From contig RQTK01000111.1 of assembly GCA_003991915.1 (NCBI GenBank), positions 475,955 to 539,954 on the forward strand: 64,000 bases of DNA. Direction: 5' to 3'. Of the stretch, positions 1 through 31,285 are shown piece by piece. The position numbers and the translations under genes are program-made. The stretch's first letter is position 1. Each line of letters opens with the position of its first letter. Source of the DNA: Elysia chlorotica (lineage: Eukaryota; Mollusca; Gastropoda; Plakobranchidae). The notes beneath the pieces are model-generated. The model did no database searches. It had not been told where the DNA came from and worked only from the letters and a program-made list of their open reading frames with translations.

Positions 1-131
<131 letters not shown>

Positions 132-1288
132 GAAACATCATTGAGGCTGTCGATAAATGTGCCTATCTTGGCAAAAACCATCACCCAAACGCGTGACATA
201 ATGTATATGTATTGAAATTGAACAAAAATTGCCTTTGGAAAGTGGGGTTACAACAGAAAAACACGTTCTGAAATACAGAAAAGATTGATGGATACGTGCG
301 TCCTTCCTGTGGATCACATAATTATATGCTGCAGAAACGTAGGTACTCTATGAAACTTAATTTGAATTTGAATCTCTAGCTATTGCCCAGCGAAAGATAA
401 AAAATAACAGATGATTGGCGTTTCCTTGCTTGGCTACAAAGCCAATCAATGGGTTAGACTGCAGAGAAATTGAGACCATCAGATACAAAATCGAAGAGTC
501 AAGCGCTGACGGGCTGGTTATCTGGTACATGTAGGCATGTCAGGCAATCGATAGACATCAAGAGCCACCATTTGGAAACCAAGACATCCCAAAGAAGTAG
601 AGGGAGACCAGCCTGTGAGGCGACATTGCACATCAATTTTGAATGCAGTGGGTAGGAAAGATTGAGGTTACTGCAAAGTCATTAAGTCATATTTTTTTTG
701 GTTACTGGCACCTCCGCAGAGCGAACCCACCCTTACTATTTAGATGTAGAATCTAGATTTGAAGAGATTTAGAAAATCTAGATTATCCTGATTAGATATT
801 AATTTAGGTCTATGAATCTTATTTTGGAGCTTTATTTCTTTACCTGTATTTAGCGGCCTGAAGAAATTTTTGTTTTCCAATAAGAATTGAGACTTGCGCA
901 AAATCTCTAGACTTTTATAAATCCCTTTTATGGCAGTAATCTACTCCGGAAGAACGGTAACTTCTCTGAAGATAAATAAATCACGGTGCGGAGGGAAATG
1001 TACCTTTTTGCGCTATATTCAATCATTGTGCGGGAAAACCAGTAACGTTAATTATTTAACAAGTCATTTTTTTAAACACAGACGTCTGTGTGGGTAGATG
1101 CTTTAATTAATCTGGAGTCAGTCACCAACCACCATTCAATGAAGGGCAATTCCAAACACATACAAAAACAACAATAAAAACAAAATAACACTAATTCAAA
1201 CTCTTGTCAATTTTGTTTTTAATGCGCTGATAATTAATATGTGGGGTTCTATGGACGATATCGTTACTAATTCTCGTGTATCATGTAT

Positions 1289-1290
<2 letters not shown>
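132..1290. other. AT-rich intergenic DNA, no gene seen
   Basis: Only short ORFs without splice context or recognisable domains are present (for example a 61-codon ORF at 470-655). I see no RNA gene and no transposon ends. Confidence 0.6.
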
Positions 1291-1383
<93 letters not shown>

Positions 1384-1389
1384 TATATT
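1291..1389. repeat. (AAT)n microsatellite
   Basis: About 32 AAT units that turn into ATT units at about 1387, making a short AT-rich palindrome. The apparent poly-tyrosine minus-strand ORF here is a by-product of the repeat. Confidence 0.95.
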
Positions 1390-1886
1390 ATTATTATTAT
1401 TATTGTTTGCTGTGAAACATAACACACACATTATTTCTTTAAACTGTGCTAGTTTGTTGGTTTTATTGTTTATTTTGTTTTTCATTGCTGTGTATTGTAG
1501 ACTATAAGACCGTTAATTATTTAATGAAAAGAATCTTTTATAGTTTTAAGTTACTGGACTTATAGTTCTTCTAGTCGTATAATCATGTATTGTTTTAATT
1601 CACACAGGTCATGTCAGTTACGTGGTTAAAAAAAAAAATTATTATTATTATTGTTTGCTGTGAAACATAACACACACATTATTTCTTTAAACTGTGCTAG
1701 TTTGTTGGTTTTATTGTTTATTTTGTTTTTCATTGCTGTGTATTGTAGACTATAAGACCGTTAATTATTTAATGAAAAGAATCTTTTATAGTTTTAAGTT
1801 ACTGGACTTATAGTTCTTCTAGTCGTATAATCATGTATTGTTTTAATTCACACAGGTCATGTCAGTTACGTGGTTAAAAAAAAAAT
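1389..1886. repeat. Tandem duplication, about 248-bp unit
   Basis: The block from the ATT run through GTTTGCTGTGAAACATAACA to the poly-A tract near 1635 is repeated almost without change to about 1886. The GTTTGCTG landmark occurs at 1405 and 1653. Both copies start with ATT units and end in a poly-A run, which suggests slippage or unequal exchange between the simple repeats. Confidence 0.93.
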
Positions 1887-3340
1887 TTTTTTTAAGGAAA
1901 TGTTTAATTTCACAAAATTTATTTTTACATGAATTAAAATACATGTTAATTCTTAACAAATATATAAATAGTCACATCAATTAAGGTTTAGAAATTAGAT
2001 TAATTATTTATATCAAGCCTAGCTGTAACTCGGTAATAATTCTTGACCCCTCAGTTACGTTGTTTTATTTGGTTGTTTTTTGTTTGCTGTTGTTAATGTT
2101 ATTTTTTGGGAGGTTGGGTTTACTATATAAGTATGAAAAAAATTCAATGCAAACTCAGTTTCAGTGTTTCTTTTTTTACTGTAAGTTAGGAAAGAACAAC
2201 CTTTACATTTGGGTGAAACAAAATTATGTTTTTTTTGTTAGAATGAGTAAGATATTTATGAATGAGACGACAGTTACAATGGAATTGCCCTTATGCTAGA
2301 ATAAATATTTTGCAAAATTTTCTGCATTTCTGCTGATAACTAATTTATTTACAATGATGAGAGGGAGACTCTATAATCTCTGCTTGTGCTATTTCTATTA
2401 ATATCTTCATCACAGACTGTAAAAATATAAAGATTCTATTACGAAATGAGAGGATTATATCGAGGGGAAAAATAAAACAATTACAACGAAAATGGAGCTG
2501 TTAAAAGAGGCTTTTAGTTCTACTGCTACTTCTAGATCATTAATATTAGACATGAAATTATGACTTTAAATAGTTCCACTAATGGTAGTGTATTTTAGAT
2601 GAATATCAAATGTAAAAATCTAAACTAGGTGTCGTTATGAAAGTGATTGCTGACTGGACTAAGGAAAAGTTTGATCATACTGGATAGATTAAAACAAAAC
2701 GAAATGTTTGGAAATGGAATGTTACGGCTAGACTATTTGAAGAGTAATTTCTTACACAGGCAACAAGTACAACCCTGTAATCAAATATTTTAACTGTTTA
2801 CTTTTGTCTTACAACTAAGAAGATATTTCAACATTGTTGTAGTCTAAACATTTTAGCTTCTCAATGGAATGAAAATTGAACTTCGAAATGTTTACTCTTG
2901 ATTTTCCATTTCAATTAGCTTCCCTTGGCATAATCTTTGCCCAATATGGACTCCATCATATTATGTTATATTATTTTGTTTTATAATAATAATTATTACA
3001 CTAGTAACAGTAACATTACATGTACTTACAAATATTGATTCACCAGTCTGATCTACAACCAGTTAGATGTCTTTCTTAATTCCCTATTAATATAATTGTA
3101 TTAAGCAAAACTACCGTTTAGGTGACTGACCAGTTGTAGGTGTTAAATTAGAACAGGCATTCGATTGAGAACAGTCATATCTTTATGAATTAACCAGTAT
3201 TTGTTAAGTCAACAAGTAGTAACAAGTATACTTTGCAATAAATAATGTATCAAATAAAAACGTAAGAGTTGTCCCATTTCAATATTATGAGGTACGGGTA
3301 CTTAGTTTCACATTATTTTTATTTTATAACGGTACTAGTT
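1887..3340. other. Intergenic, no gene seen
   Basis: AT-rich sequence. The longest ORF (2060-2299) is a low-complexity stretch rich in Phe and Leu with no splice or domain support. Nothing else was recognised. Confidence 0.55.
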
Positions 3341-3497
3341 ACACTTTCAGTAAATTGTACTTGTTTTTGTAGGAATAACTTAAACACGCTATTTCCATTT
3401 CTCTAGGTTGAAATTACTGAGATACACTTTCAGTAAATTGTACTTGTTTTTGTAGGAAAAACACGCTATTTCCATTTCTCTAGGTTGAAATTCTGAG
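3341..3497. repeat. Imperfect tandem duplication, about 80-bp unit
   Basis: Two consecutive copies begin ACACTTTCAGTAAATTG at 3341 and 3424. The second lacks about 8 bases (ATAACTTA) in the middle. Each ends near a TTGAAATT..CTGAGA block. Confidence 0.9.
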
Positions 3498-4214
3498 AAT
3501 ACAGGTGTATATTGCAACAGACGAATACCTCCACTATCGCCAAAACCTTCAGATCAGACCTGCAAAATTTCAAAAATTTTCAGTTTTCTTTTGATCCATG
3601 GCCATCAATCATTTGCACCTGTAGAATGAGTGAGCAAGTTGGTTTCTAAACATCCAACGTCAGCAGCAAAGCTATGTTGGACGAGTCCCCGGACTAATAC
3701 CTGACAACTATACGCTCTGCCAGATACAACTACGCAGACTTTAGTCTCAGACAATCACATTATACAGATACATAGCAGTGGGAAGAAGTAGGACAAATAA
3801 AATTTGTCCCTTGCTGAATTTCACTCTGGGAACCCCCAATGTAGGTTTAAGCATCAACAAAGCAAATAGTTATTTGGATGTTAGTTTATGTCCACTAGGT
3901 TCTTTACCAACCTGAGATTCAAATCGTATTCCAAATTTAAAGCACTAACAAAATGAGCTACCGGCGCTTACAAGTCGCAGCAGTATTTATATCACCAGTT
4001 TTGTTATCCTGAGTGATTATCTCAGACTCAACTGCTCAAAATTATTACAAATATGATGATAAAACAATGTTCTATCTCAATGCACTTTGTTAAGCATCTT
4101 GTTATATAATTTACTACCAAGCATACTGCATAATTATTCAATTAACTTTCAGAAAATTGTAGAATAAAGTGTGAGAAAAAAAGGAAATTAAAAATAAAAC
4201 AGCAAAACTGCTTC
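3498..4214. other. Intergenic spacer downstream of the RBM5-like gene
   Basis: No ORF of note and no repeat ends were recognised. The sequence from about 4215 upward is best read as the 3' UTR of the minus-strand RBM5-like gene. Confidence 0.5.
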
Positions 4215-4230
4215 ATATTGTACAAGAGGG

Positions 4231-4236
4231 TTTATT
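4231..4236 (-). promoter_or_regulatory. Candidate poly(A) signal AATAAA of the RBM5-like gene
   Basis: AATAAA on the minus strand, about 330 nt after the TGA stop at 4568-4570. It would give a short 3' UTR. No cDNA was available, so use of this site is an inference. Confidence 0.5.
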
Positions 4237-4567
4237 TCATGAGAAATATTTACATTACAAGCTCAATTTGTGGGGGACAACAAAAAATGACAAAGGAACA
4301 AACTTTCATGAGGATGCTTTGTGATCTTCTATAGATGAAATTTGACAATGCCAATTTAACAACAAATATTATCATTTACAAAAGAATTTCGAGTAACCAA
4401 ACAACTTTCAGATTGAGTCACCCCAAATTCAAGAATAACATTTTCAACACTGCACATAACTAGGGAATTTATTTTAAGCATACATTCTACAATATCACAA
4501 TAAGTGGAAATCCTCTTACTCTCCCTCAACCCTTTAAAAGTAACCCCCCCCCACCCACGCATCACTC

Positions 4568-24320
<19,753 letters not shown>

Positions 24321-25106
24321 CTCTGACGCAAGACAGGCTTACCCAGTTGTTTTTAATTTTTTCAAACTGTGGACAAATTATCACCATTTTATTTTTTCAA
24401 GTCAAGTCAAATTATTTTTAAATAATGTACTAACTACTAAGCCAACCACTCTGGCATCTTTTAATGAAATATAATTTAATTAATATATAGATTGAAACCG
24501 AGTTTTAAAAGACCAATGACACCTTGTGTAGAAAGGTATGTCCTGAACAATTAGATACATCTAGGTGTATTTCGTCATTGTGTACAAATATTTAAAATTC
24601 TCACAATTTCTTAAATTGAAACATGTTAAACATAGATAATTATTTTTAAATTAAGTTTTTAGCTGAGCTTGTGCACCAAATTGTTGACTGTCATGGTTAG
24701 TTTTTCTGGTCTTATCACTTTATAAATGAGGCCGATTTAGTGTTAGTTTTCATCACCAGATGGTATGGATTTTTGGAATAGATCTAGTTTTGTTTCCGCA
24801 ATCTTAGATTAGAAATGCAGTATTCTTACAAGACGAAGAATCAAATTTAATGAAAGGAATTGTGCCTTCGTCTTTTTAGTTAAAAATCAACAGATCTAAT
24901 CTAGATTTTAGATTCTATGATTCTAGATCTAGATTTAGATCTAGATCTATAATTCAAGATCCATCCTTCTCTAGCTTTTTAACAGGTAGATCTAGATCTA
25001 AATGTAGACCTTTAGAATCAGTATTTGACGTCCAACTAGTGGCAGAAAATCAACATTGATTTAACTAGATCTAGATCTAGATTTCTAGTTCTAAACCCTG
25101 ACTTAC
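24321..25106 (-). other. Probable first intron of the RBM5-like gene
   Basis: AT-rich, with dense AGATCT/TCTAGA tracts at 24905-25090. The minus strand has an acceptor-like TTGCGTCAG just before the ATG (24323-24331) and a strong GTAAGT donor at 25106-25101. No coding sequence was recognised. Confidence 0.45.
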
Positions 25107-25200
25107 ACTGGTTACAGTTTCTATCGCCGTTTCACCTCCGGTGTTGGAGAGAGGCTGTCAAACCGCCAATCAGGATTCGCTATGAAATTTTCGGGCGTTG
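25107..25200 (-). promoter_or_regulatory. Probable non-coding exon 1 and promoter region of the RBM5-like gene
   Basis: Sequence ending AACCAGT|GTAAGT on the minus strand makes a good donor at 25107. This stretch has higher GC and CpG than its surroundings and an inverted CCAAT box (CTGATTGGCGG on the minus strand, about 25163-25173). The transcription start is not visible; RNA evidence is needed. Confidence 0.4.
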
Positions 25201-25358
25201 CCGTTAAACTAATGTATATTTAATCATGTAATCGAAGTTAATCCTAGTTCGTTATTTTACATAGTTGCAATGTAATCATCTAGTAATGACTAGTACCCTG
25301 CTGTGATTAATGATTAACCTTAGTTTAAATTCAAGATGGCTACTTCAATGCATCAATG

Positions 25359-25771
25359 CTCAGAGCTTACGTTAGATGCAGGGTTGCCAGGTGTTTTTGT
25401 TTTTTTTTCACTTGAATGCCATATTCGCAGCTTGAAAGTGCCAGAAAAGTACCAGACTTTATTATCAACAATTATAAACGAGTACATTGTAAAACATTGT
25501 GGACTATGCGTACAATTACTTGGCGTTCTCACTATAACAAAAAGCAAGTCAGGAATTGAGGAAAAAGTGCCTGGCAACAGAAATTTTCTAATTTTGAGCG
25601 TCAATTACTGTCAACACATCAGGGGGCTAGGCTAAATTATATGGCCTATTATAATAGACGGTGGAAAAAAAATTGGCGTTCTTTTCCACCGCTCATGAAA
25701 GGTTGAAAACCTACGTCTTTTTACACTAATTTACTGTTGTTGGGTTGGTTTAACGTCTGACAGCAGCACTA
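25359..25771. repeat. Unknown repeat unit, copy 1, with SINE tail
   Basis: Unit starts CTCAGAGCTTACGTTAG, contains AAAGTGCCAGAAAAGTACC and ends in a CTTTTTACACT stretch followed by a 39-bp piece of SINE 3' end (TTGGTTTAACGTC..). It is repeated at 25775-26160 with several small deletions. An internal short inverted repeat (GGTGGAAAA / TTTTCCACC) lies at about 25661-25691. Confidence 0.85.
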
Positions 25772-25774
25772 TTA

Positions 25775-26124
25775 CTCAGAGCTTACGTTAGATGCAGGGT
25801 TGCCAGGTGTTTTTGTTTTTTTTTCACTTGAATGCCATATTCGCAGCTTGAAAGTGCCAGAAAAGTACCAGACTTTATTATCAACACTAAACGAGTACAT
25901 TGTAAAACATTGTGGACGTTCTCACTATAACAAAAAGCAAGTCAGGAATTGAGGAAAAAGTGCCTGGCAACAGAAAATTTTCTAATTTTGAGCGTCAACT
26001 GTCAACACATGAGGGGGCTAGGCTAAAATGGCCTATTATAATAGACGGTGGAAAAAAAAATTGGCGTTCTTTTCCACCGCTCATGAAAGGTTGAAAACCT
26101 ACGTCTTTTTACACTGTATAATTA
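25775..26124. repeat. Unknown repeat unit, copy 2
   Basis: A tandem copy of 25359-25727 with deletions of roughly 5 to 25 bp. It is followed by the SINE copy at 26125-26270, so the duplicated unit included SINE 3' sequence. A third, older copy lies at 31286-31560. Confidence 0.85.
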
Positions 26125-26270
26125 TGTTGTTGGGTTGCTTTAATGTCTAACAACAGCACTATATAGGCTATATTGTGGACGGGCCCCAAGACGGACGTCT
26201 GACAATTTTATGTGCTGCCACACACGAGACAGGGCGGGGATACCATGACTCCTGTCTCAGCCGGTCACAT
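26125..26270 (-). mobile_element. SINE copy, tRNA head missing
   Basis: Body and 3' end of the family defined at 16587-16841, ending abruptly at CCGGTCACAT so the A and B boxes are absent. Confidence 0.85.
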
Positions 26271-26434
26271 CACTGTTTATATGTGATGTGTTGCATACTG
26301 ATACTGTGGTTTTATTTTTAAACTGCCACTTTTGTTCAAAGGTGCTTTAACTATTTACAAAAATAATATGTTCATGAAAATTATAGCTATACTGTAGAAG
26401 ACCAAAAGTATGTTCGGCATGGATTTATTTCTGC

Positions 26435-26436
<2 letters not shown>

Positions 26437-26464
<28 letters not shown>
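26437..26464. repeat. (GT)n microsatellite
   Basis: About 14 GT units between repeat copies. Confidence 0.95.
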
Positions 26465-26465
<1 letters not shown>

Positions 26466-26578
26466 TCTACGCTACAGTTAGAATTTTGGCCCATGGGCAG
26501 GTGAAATGGGGATAAAAGAAACTTAAACCACTTTGACCTTCCTCCTCCTGTAACAAAATGCCATATTGTACCAGCGGG

Positions 26579-26802
26579 GTAGAACATCGGCTTCCGATGC
26601 AATAGGTCCGAGTTCGAATTGTGTTCCCTGCTGGTTGGTTCGGTGTCAGTACAATGTGACCGACTGAGACAAGAGTTATGGTATCCCCGCCCTGTCTCGT
26701 GTGTGGCAGCACATAAAATTGTTAGACGTCAGTCTTGGGGTTCGTCCACAATATAGCCTATATAGTGCTAATGTGGACGTTAAACCAACTCAACTCAACT
26801 CA
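26579..26802 (+). mobile_element. SINE copy, nearly full length
   Basis: Plus-strand copy with B-box GAGTTCGAATTG and a 3' end with CAACT repeats. ACCAGCGGG occurs on both sides (26570-26578 and 26803-26811), a 9-bp candidate target duplication. The A-box half of the head is truncated. A second orphan 3' end (ATGTTGGACGTTAAACCAAC) lies at about 26918-26940. Confidence 0.8.
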
Positions 26803-26940
26803 ACCAGCGGGTGCATAGATGGACATAGCCGATTGTCTACTATTACACTGAATCGGCATGGGCGGAATCTCGGCGGTTAGGTCGAGACACCCTGTAAATA
26901 GTATCCGTTGGATGCTAATGTTGGACGTTAAACCAACTCA

Positions 26941-28038
26941 ACTTGGATGATGGAGACGCAGTAGCATCTAGGCGTTGGTTGGAAATAGTGAGTTTATCTG
27001 TTAGGGAACTCTAATCAGCGTACTCAATCACTACGGGCGTGTACCTATGTGTCGAGATGTGGTTGTAACATGTCAGTATTGCCTAATAACAGGGTAATTG
27101 AAGATTCTCAGAAGGACACAGAGCTATAGTTGTTTATCATGAGAATCGCAGAAACCGGTGGAAATCATCATGAAATCGCAGAAACCGTTGGAGAAGTTAG
27201 ATTCATATTCTCGCGTTCTGATATATTTCTTCAGTCCATTTGGAAGCTGCGAAGAGAACAGGTCGCATCACACTTGTTTCGTCTTCGCAGCACTTGCGGA
27301 CTCTGAGACCGAAGTCCGACTTCTGTTTGTGGCTCTTGTGTTTTGAGCCGGGTGGATCCAGAGCAAAAGGCACTGCAGTTCCACTTAAGGTGACTGTGAC
27401 TGTGACCGTGAGACTTTGTGATCTAAACCTATGATTCAATCTGAGGTCCAACCTAAACCTAAGATCCAACCTGAGAACATTTACTAAGTTGATTGAAACT
27501 ATGAAAGCGTGACGTAAAGTGAATAAACAGACTTCAGAAGGTACATTGATAGAGTTACGCCAACTAGCAACATTTTCAGAAATTACTCATAAGAATAAGT
27601 AAAGCAAGTGTAACTAAGCACTGAACATCTTGACACGTGCCTATTTTTTATACAAGTAAATTCAATAACAGGAGGTCCTAATTAATCCCTGTTTAAATCT
27701 TCATTGCACTGGACACTTTGAAATGTGCATTCTAACGCGACCCGTCTTGGAACTTATTGTCCCTAACGCTGGAGCTGTTCCTGCGATGTCAACCCTTACA
27801 AGCAAGAACAGTTTTAATTAGCACACCAGAGAACATTATTTGACAAACATTTTAAAAGACTTGCAGACTTCATGAAATATCTCCTCTTCTTTCTCTTTTA
27901 TTGGTAGAAGGTAAGGGCGCCCACCTTATAGAACTATCTGTTATCTCAATTGACTTTGATAATTATTATTAATTAAGTCTTTATACGTGACGAAGCTGTG
28001 TGTACGCTTGTCACTGGTTGTTTTTTTTTTGTTCTACT
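26941..28038. other. Intergenic, no gene seen
   Basis: Short ORFs at 27158-27469 overlap on both strands and show a GTGACTGTGACTGTGACCGT simple repeat. No domain or splice support was found. Confidence 0.5.
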
Positions 28039-28050
28039 ATTTTGATGTAA

Positions 28051-29534
28051 TCAGGCAAGGCAGCTGGTCCAGACGGAATACCACCGGAGGCTCTTAAAGC
28101 AAACATTCAAACATCAACTGAGATGCTACATCCTCTTCTGAACAAGATCTGGGAACAGGAATGTGTACCAGAAGACTGGAAGAAGGGCTATCTTGTCAAG
28201 CTACCAAAGAAAGGGGACCTGTCCTCCTGCAACAACTGGAGAGGCATCATGCTACTATCCATCCCAGGGAAAGTATTGACAAGGATAATGCTAGAGCGAC
28301 TGAAAACTGCACTTGACAAGAAACTGCGAAAAGAACAGGAAGGATTCCGCCAAGAAAGATCATGCACAGACCAAATTGCGACATTGCGCATCATTATCGA
28401 ACAGTCTCTTGAGTGGCAGTCCCCGTTGTACACAGTCTTTGTAGATTTTCAAAAAGCGTTTGACAGTGTCGATAGAGAAATCATTTGGAAACTAATGCAC
28501 TATTATGGTATCCCTACAAAGTTTATCACCATCATCCAAACACTCTACGAAGATGCCACATGCCAAGTTATTCACGACGGAAAACTGACAGAGCCTTTTA
28601 ATGTTCAAACTGGTGTTCGCCAAGGTTGTCTTCTCTCTCCAACAATATTCCTCATTGTGATCGACTGGGTCATGAGACAGGCCACAAAAAACCAGAGAAC
28701 AGGCATCCAATGGACTCTGATGAGGCAATTGGAAGATCTTGACTTCGCAGATGACATCAGCCTCCTCTCCCACAAACTGGACGACGCACAAAAGAAACTC
28801 TGTCGAGTCGCAGAAGAAGCTGAAAAGACAGGACTCCAAATCAATATCAGCAAAACTGAGGTCATGAGGGTGAATAGCAAGCAGCAGAACCCAATTAGAC
28901 TCCATGAAGAGGATATCAAAGAAGCAAACAAATTTACCTACTTGGGCAGCATAGTGAACAAAGATGGAGGGTCTGACGAGGACATCAAGTGTCGAATTAT
29001 TAAAGCAAGGCAGGCTTTCATCACACTGAGACAAATTTGGAAATCGAAAACACTGTAAATTCACAACAAACTCAGAATCTTTAACACTAATGTAAAATCT
29101 GTCCTACTTTATGGCTCAGAAACATGGAGAGTAACAAAAACGAACTCTAAAAAGATTCAAGGATTTACCAACAGATGCCTCAGAAACATTCTTGGAGTAC
29201 ACTGGCCGGAAGTCATCTCAAATGAGGAATTATGGGAAAGAACAAGACAGACTCCAGTTGAGACCGAAATCATGAAGAGAAAGTGGGGATGGATCGGACA
29301 CACTCTCCGAAAGCCTGCATCAAACATCACTAGGCAAGCCCTTGACTGGAACCCACAAGTAAAGAGGAAAGTAGGTCGTCCCAAACAATCCTGGAGAAGG
29401 AGTGTTGAAGAAGAAGTGAAGGCGTCAGGAACAACATGGGCAGAGCTAAGAAGGACCTGCCAAAATCGAGTCCGTTGGCGGAGCTTTGTTGAGGCCCTAT
29501 GTTCCTCAAGGAATCAAGAGGCTTAAGTCAAGTC
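28051..29534 (+). mobile_element. 5'-truncated LINE (non-LTR retrotransposon)
   Basis: Flanked by identical 12-bp ATTTTGATGTAA (28039-28050 and 29535-29546). Begins inside the reverse transcriptase and ends after the C-terminal region with an AAGTC-type tail. The truncated 5' end plus target duplication indicates target-primed insertion. The endonuclease domain and ORF1 are missing. Confidence 0.92.
28054..29526 (+). pseudogene. LINE reverse transcriptase, truncated, one internal stop
   Basis: An open frame of about 490 codons broken by one TAA at 29056-29058. RT motifs in order: GKAAGPDGIP, FVDFQKAFDSVDR, TGVRQGCLLSP and the catalytic FADD (LDFADDISLL, near 28740). After the palm come FTYLGSIVNKDGG, SVLLYGSETW, KWGWIGHTLRKP and KRKVGRPKQSWRR, the usual C-terminal landmarks of this widespread invertebrate LINE type. 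The clade was not assigned. The catalytic residues are intact, but the protein lacks its endonuclease and cannot be autonomous. Confidence 0.93.
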
Positions 29535-29826
29535 ATTTTGATGTAACTGACCGTCACAAAACAGACAAACAATTCACCGACCTTACGATTTTGTTATCTT
29601 TGTTATATCATCTCTGTAAACGTGTAATCACTCTTTACTTAAAACTGTAAAAATAACTTTTCACTGCTCACGCAGAAATATCAATGCTGAAGATCCCCTA
29701 TATTCAGACATAAACTTCTTTTCTTTTAAGATCGGAAAAACTGTGTTGATTTGGTAACCGTCTCATTCATCACAGACCCAACCCTTGTTACAGTGTGAGC
29801 CGTGCTTGGCGGGAGCGCTCACCCAC

Positions 29827-29847
29827 TTGTGACCCCCCCCCCCCCCT
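29827..29847. repeat. Poly-C tract
   Basis: About 17 C then a short T run; length is uncertain in assemblies. Confidence 0.8.
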
Positions 29848-30079
29848 TTTCCCGACCCAACAATGGTTGAGGTTATTTGCACCATGAATATCCCTACATG
29901 TTAACCTAACAGACAGAAAGTCAAATCACATTGATTGAGATGTATGTAGATCTAGATATAGGTACCGTGCAGATGTGCCGTAAAACAAACTCAACCACTC
30001 AGATCCTAGATCCAGGTCTAGATTCTAAATCTATTAGGACACCTGTAATCTATATCAACATATGTCACGTTCGAGATCT

Positions 30080-30222
30080 ACATGGCTGTGTAACCACTGT
30101 ACCCGAAGAACTAACCTTTTCGTCTGTACATGTATTTTGCATCGATGTTCGATATATATATATATGCAAAATACATAGGCGAAAAGGTTAGTTCTTCGGG
30201 TACAGTGGTTGCACAGCCATGT
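30080..30222. repeat. 143-bp near-perfect palindrome
   Basis: Arms of 43 bp at 30080-30122 and 30180-30222 match with one mismatch; the outer ends read ACATGGCTGTG and CACAGCCATGT. A second inverted pair, TATTTTGCAT / ATGCAAAATA, lies within, closing on an AT-repeat loop. A transcript would fold into a long hairpin. Confidence 0.92.
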
Positions 30223-30228
30223 TATATA

Positions 30229-30355
30229 AGGTCCCGAGTTCGAATCCTGGCTGTTGCGTTCCCTACTGGTTGGGTTGGTGTCAGTATAATGTGACCGGCT
30301 GAGACAGGAGAGTCATGGTATCCCCGCCCTGTCTCGTGTGTGGCAGCACATAAAA
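30229..30355 (+). mobile_element. SINE fragment starting at the B box
   Basis: Starts GGTCCCGAGTTCGAATCC, the B box of the family, and runs to CAGCACATAAAA. The A box and 3' tail are missing. Confidence 0.85.
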
Positions 30356-30383
30356 TATTAGGACACCTGTAATCTATATCAAC

Positions 30384-30384
<1 letters not shown>

Positions 30385-30416
<32 letters not shown>

Positions 30417-30430
30417 CAGAGAGAGAGATG
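30385..30430. repeat. (GA)n microsatellite
   Basis: GA units with a few GACA interruptions, directly after the 29-bp repeat. Confidence 0.93.
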
Positions 30431-30553
30431 CCAATATAACTTCATTCAGATTTTTGCACCAATCTTCTTCAAGACGCCTGTGTTACGTGTAGAAACAAAA
30501 AGAATAGTTAAGGTGGATACTTGGGAATGAGAGAGAGAGGGGGGGGTAAAGAT

Positions 30554-30555
<2 letters not shown>

Positions 30556-30612
<57 letters not shown>
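30556..30612. repeat. (GA)n microsatellite
   Basis: About 28 GA units. Confidence 0.95.
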
Positions 30613-30614
<2 letters not shown>

Positions 30615-31084
30615 GAGAAGAGGTTAAAAATCAAAGCTTTCACTGATTTGAAAGGTTTCATGAGTCGGCGTTCGTAAGAGCCTAGATCTAGATCTAGCAA
30701 GCTGTGAACGGAAAGGAGTAAACATGACTGCACTCTGATAGTAAACTTCTATGGCCAGTATGACCAGTAAGAAAGAAAACAACCCGTAACGAACGCCAAT
30801 CTGCGCATACACTTACACGGTGGAAAAGGATGACGTTTTGTTTTGTTTAGGCTATACCGTATATAAACGTTGGAAAAGGACGAGTTTGTTTTTTTACACC
30901 GTGGAAAGGGGCAGTTCCAAACTATAGGCCTATACTCTTCAAGCCCATAGGCCTTATGTTGACTCATGACATTATGGGGCTTGATGTTTGCCATAATTAT
31001 AACATAATATGCCTTTATAGAAATAACAGCAGTGTTTTTGCGTAAACATAATTATTTTATGAAAACTAATTGAAATAAACATTA

Positions 31085-31220
31085 TTTTGGAAACTAGGTC
31101 TAGGTTGACAATAAAATGTCAGAAGTGTGCCAGAAAGGGCCATAATTATTGATTTCAATACCCCCAAAATAATGCCAAAATGCCAGAGTGCCAAACTGGG
31201 AAACGGTGTCAGGCATTTCC
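31085..31220. repeat. Diverged direct repeat, copy 1
   Basis: A block with GTGCCAGA..GGGCCATAATT, ATGCCAGAGTGCCAAAC and nearby words recurs, diverged, at 31718-31850. The two copies flank 31286-31560 and may be parts of one unrecognised element. Confidence 0.55.
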
Positions 31221-31285
31221 CCAGGATGACATAACCCAAAGATGCCAGATCTGGCAACCTCAGTATAATATATTCTATGTAACTG

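Larger units (their letters stand above)
30032..30384. mobile_element. Palindrome plus SINE composite between 29-bp direct repeats
   Basis: An identical 29-bp sequence (starts TATTAGGACACCTG) lies at 30032-30060 and 30356-30384. Between them are the 143-bp palindrome (30080-30222) and a plus-strand SINE fragment (30229-30355) that starts at the B box. It looks like one insertion with a long target duplication, or a rearranged insertion. Confidence 0.8.

Noticed and set aside
1267-1485. Poly-Tyr ORF, and similar ORFs at 33746-34001, 33203-33514 and 50345-50527
   Set aside because: They are translations of microsatellites with no coding context.
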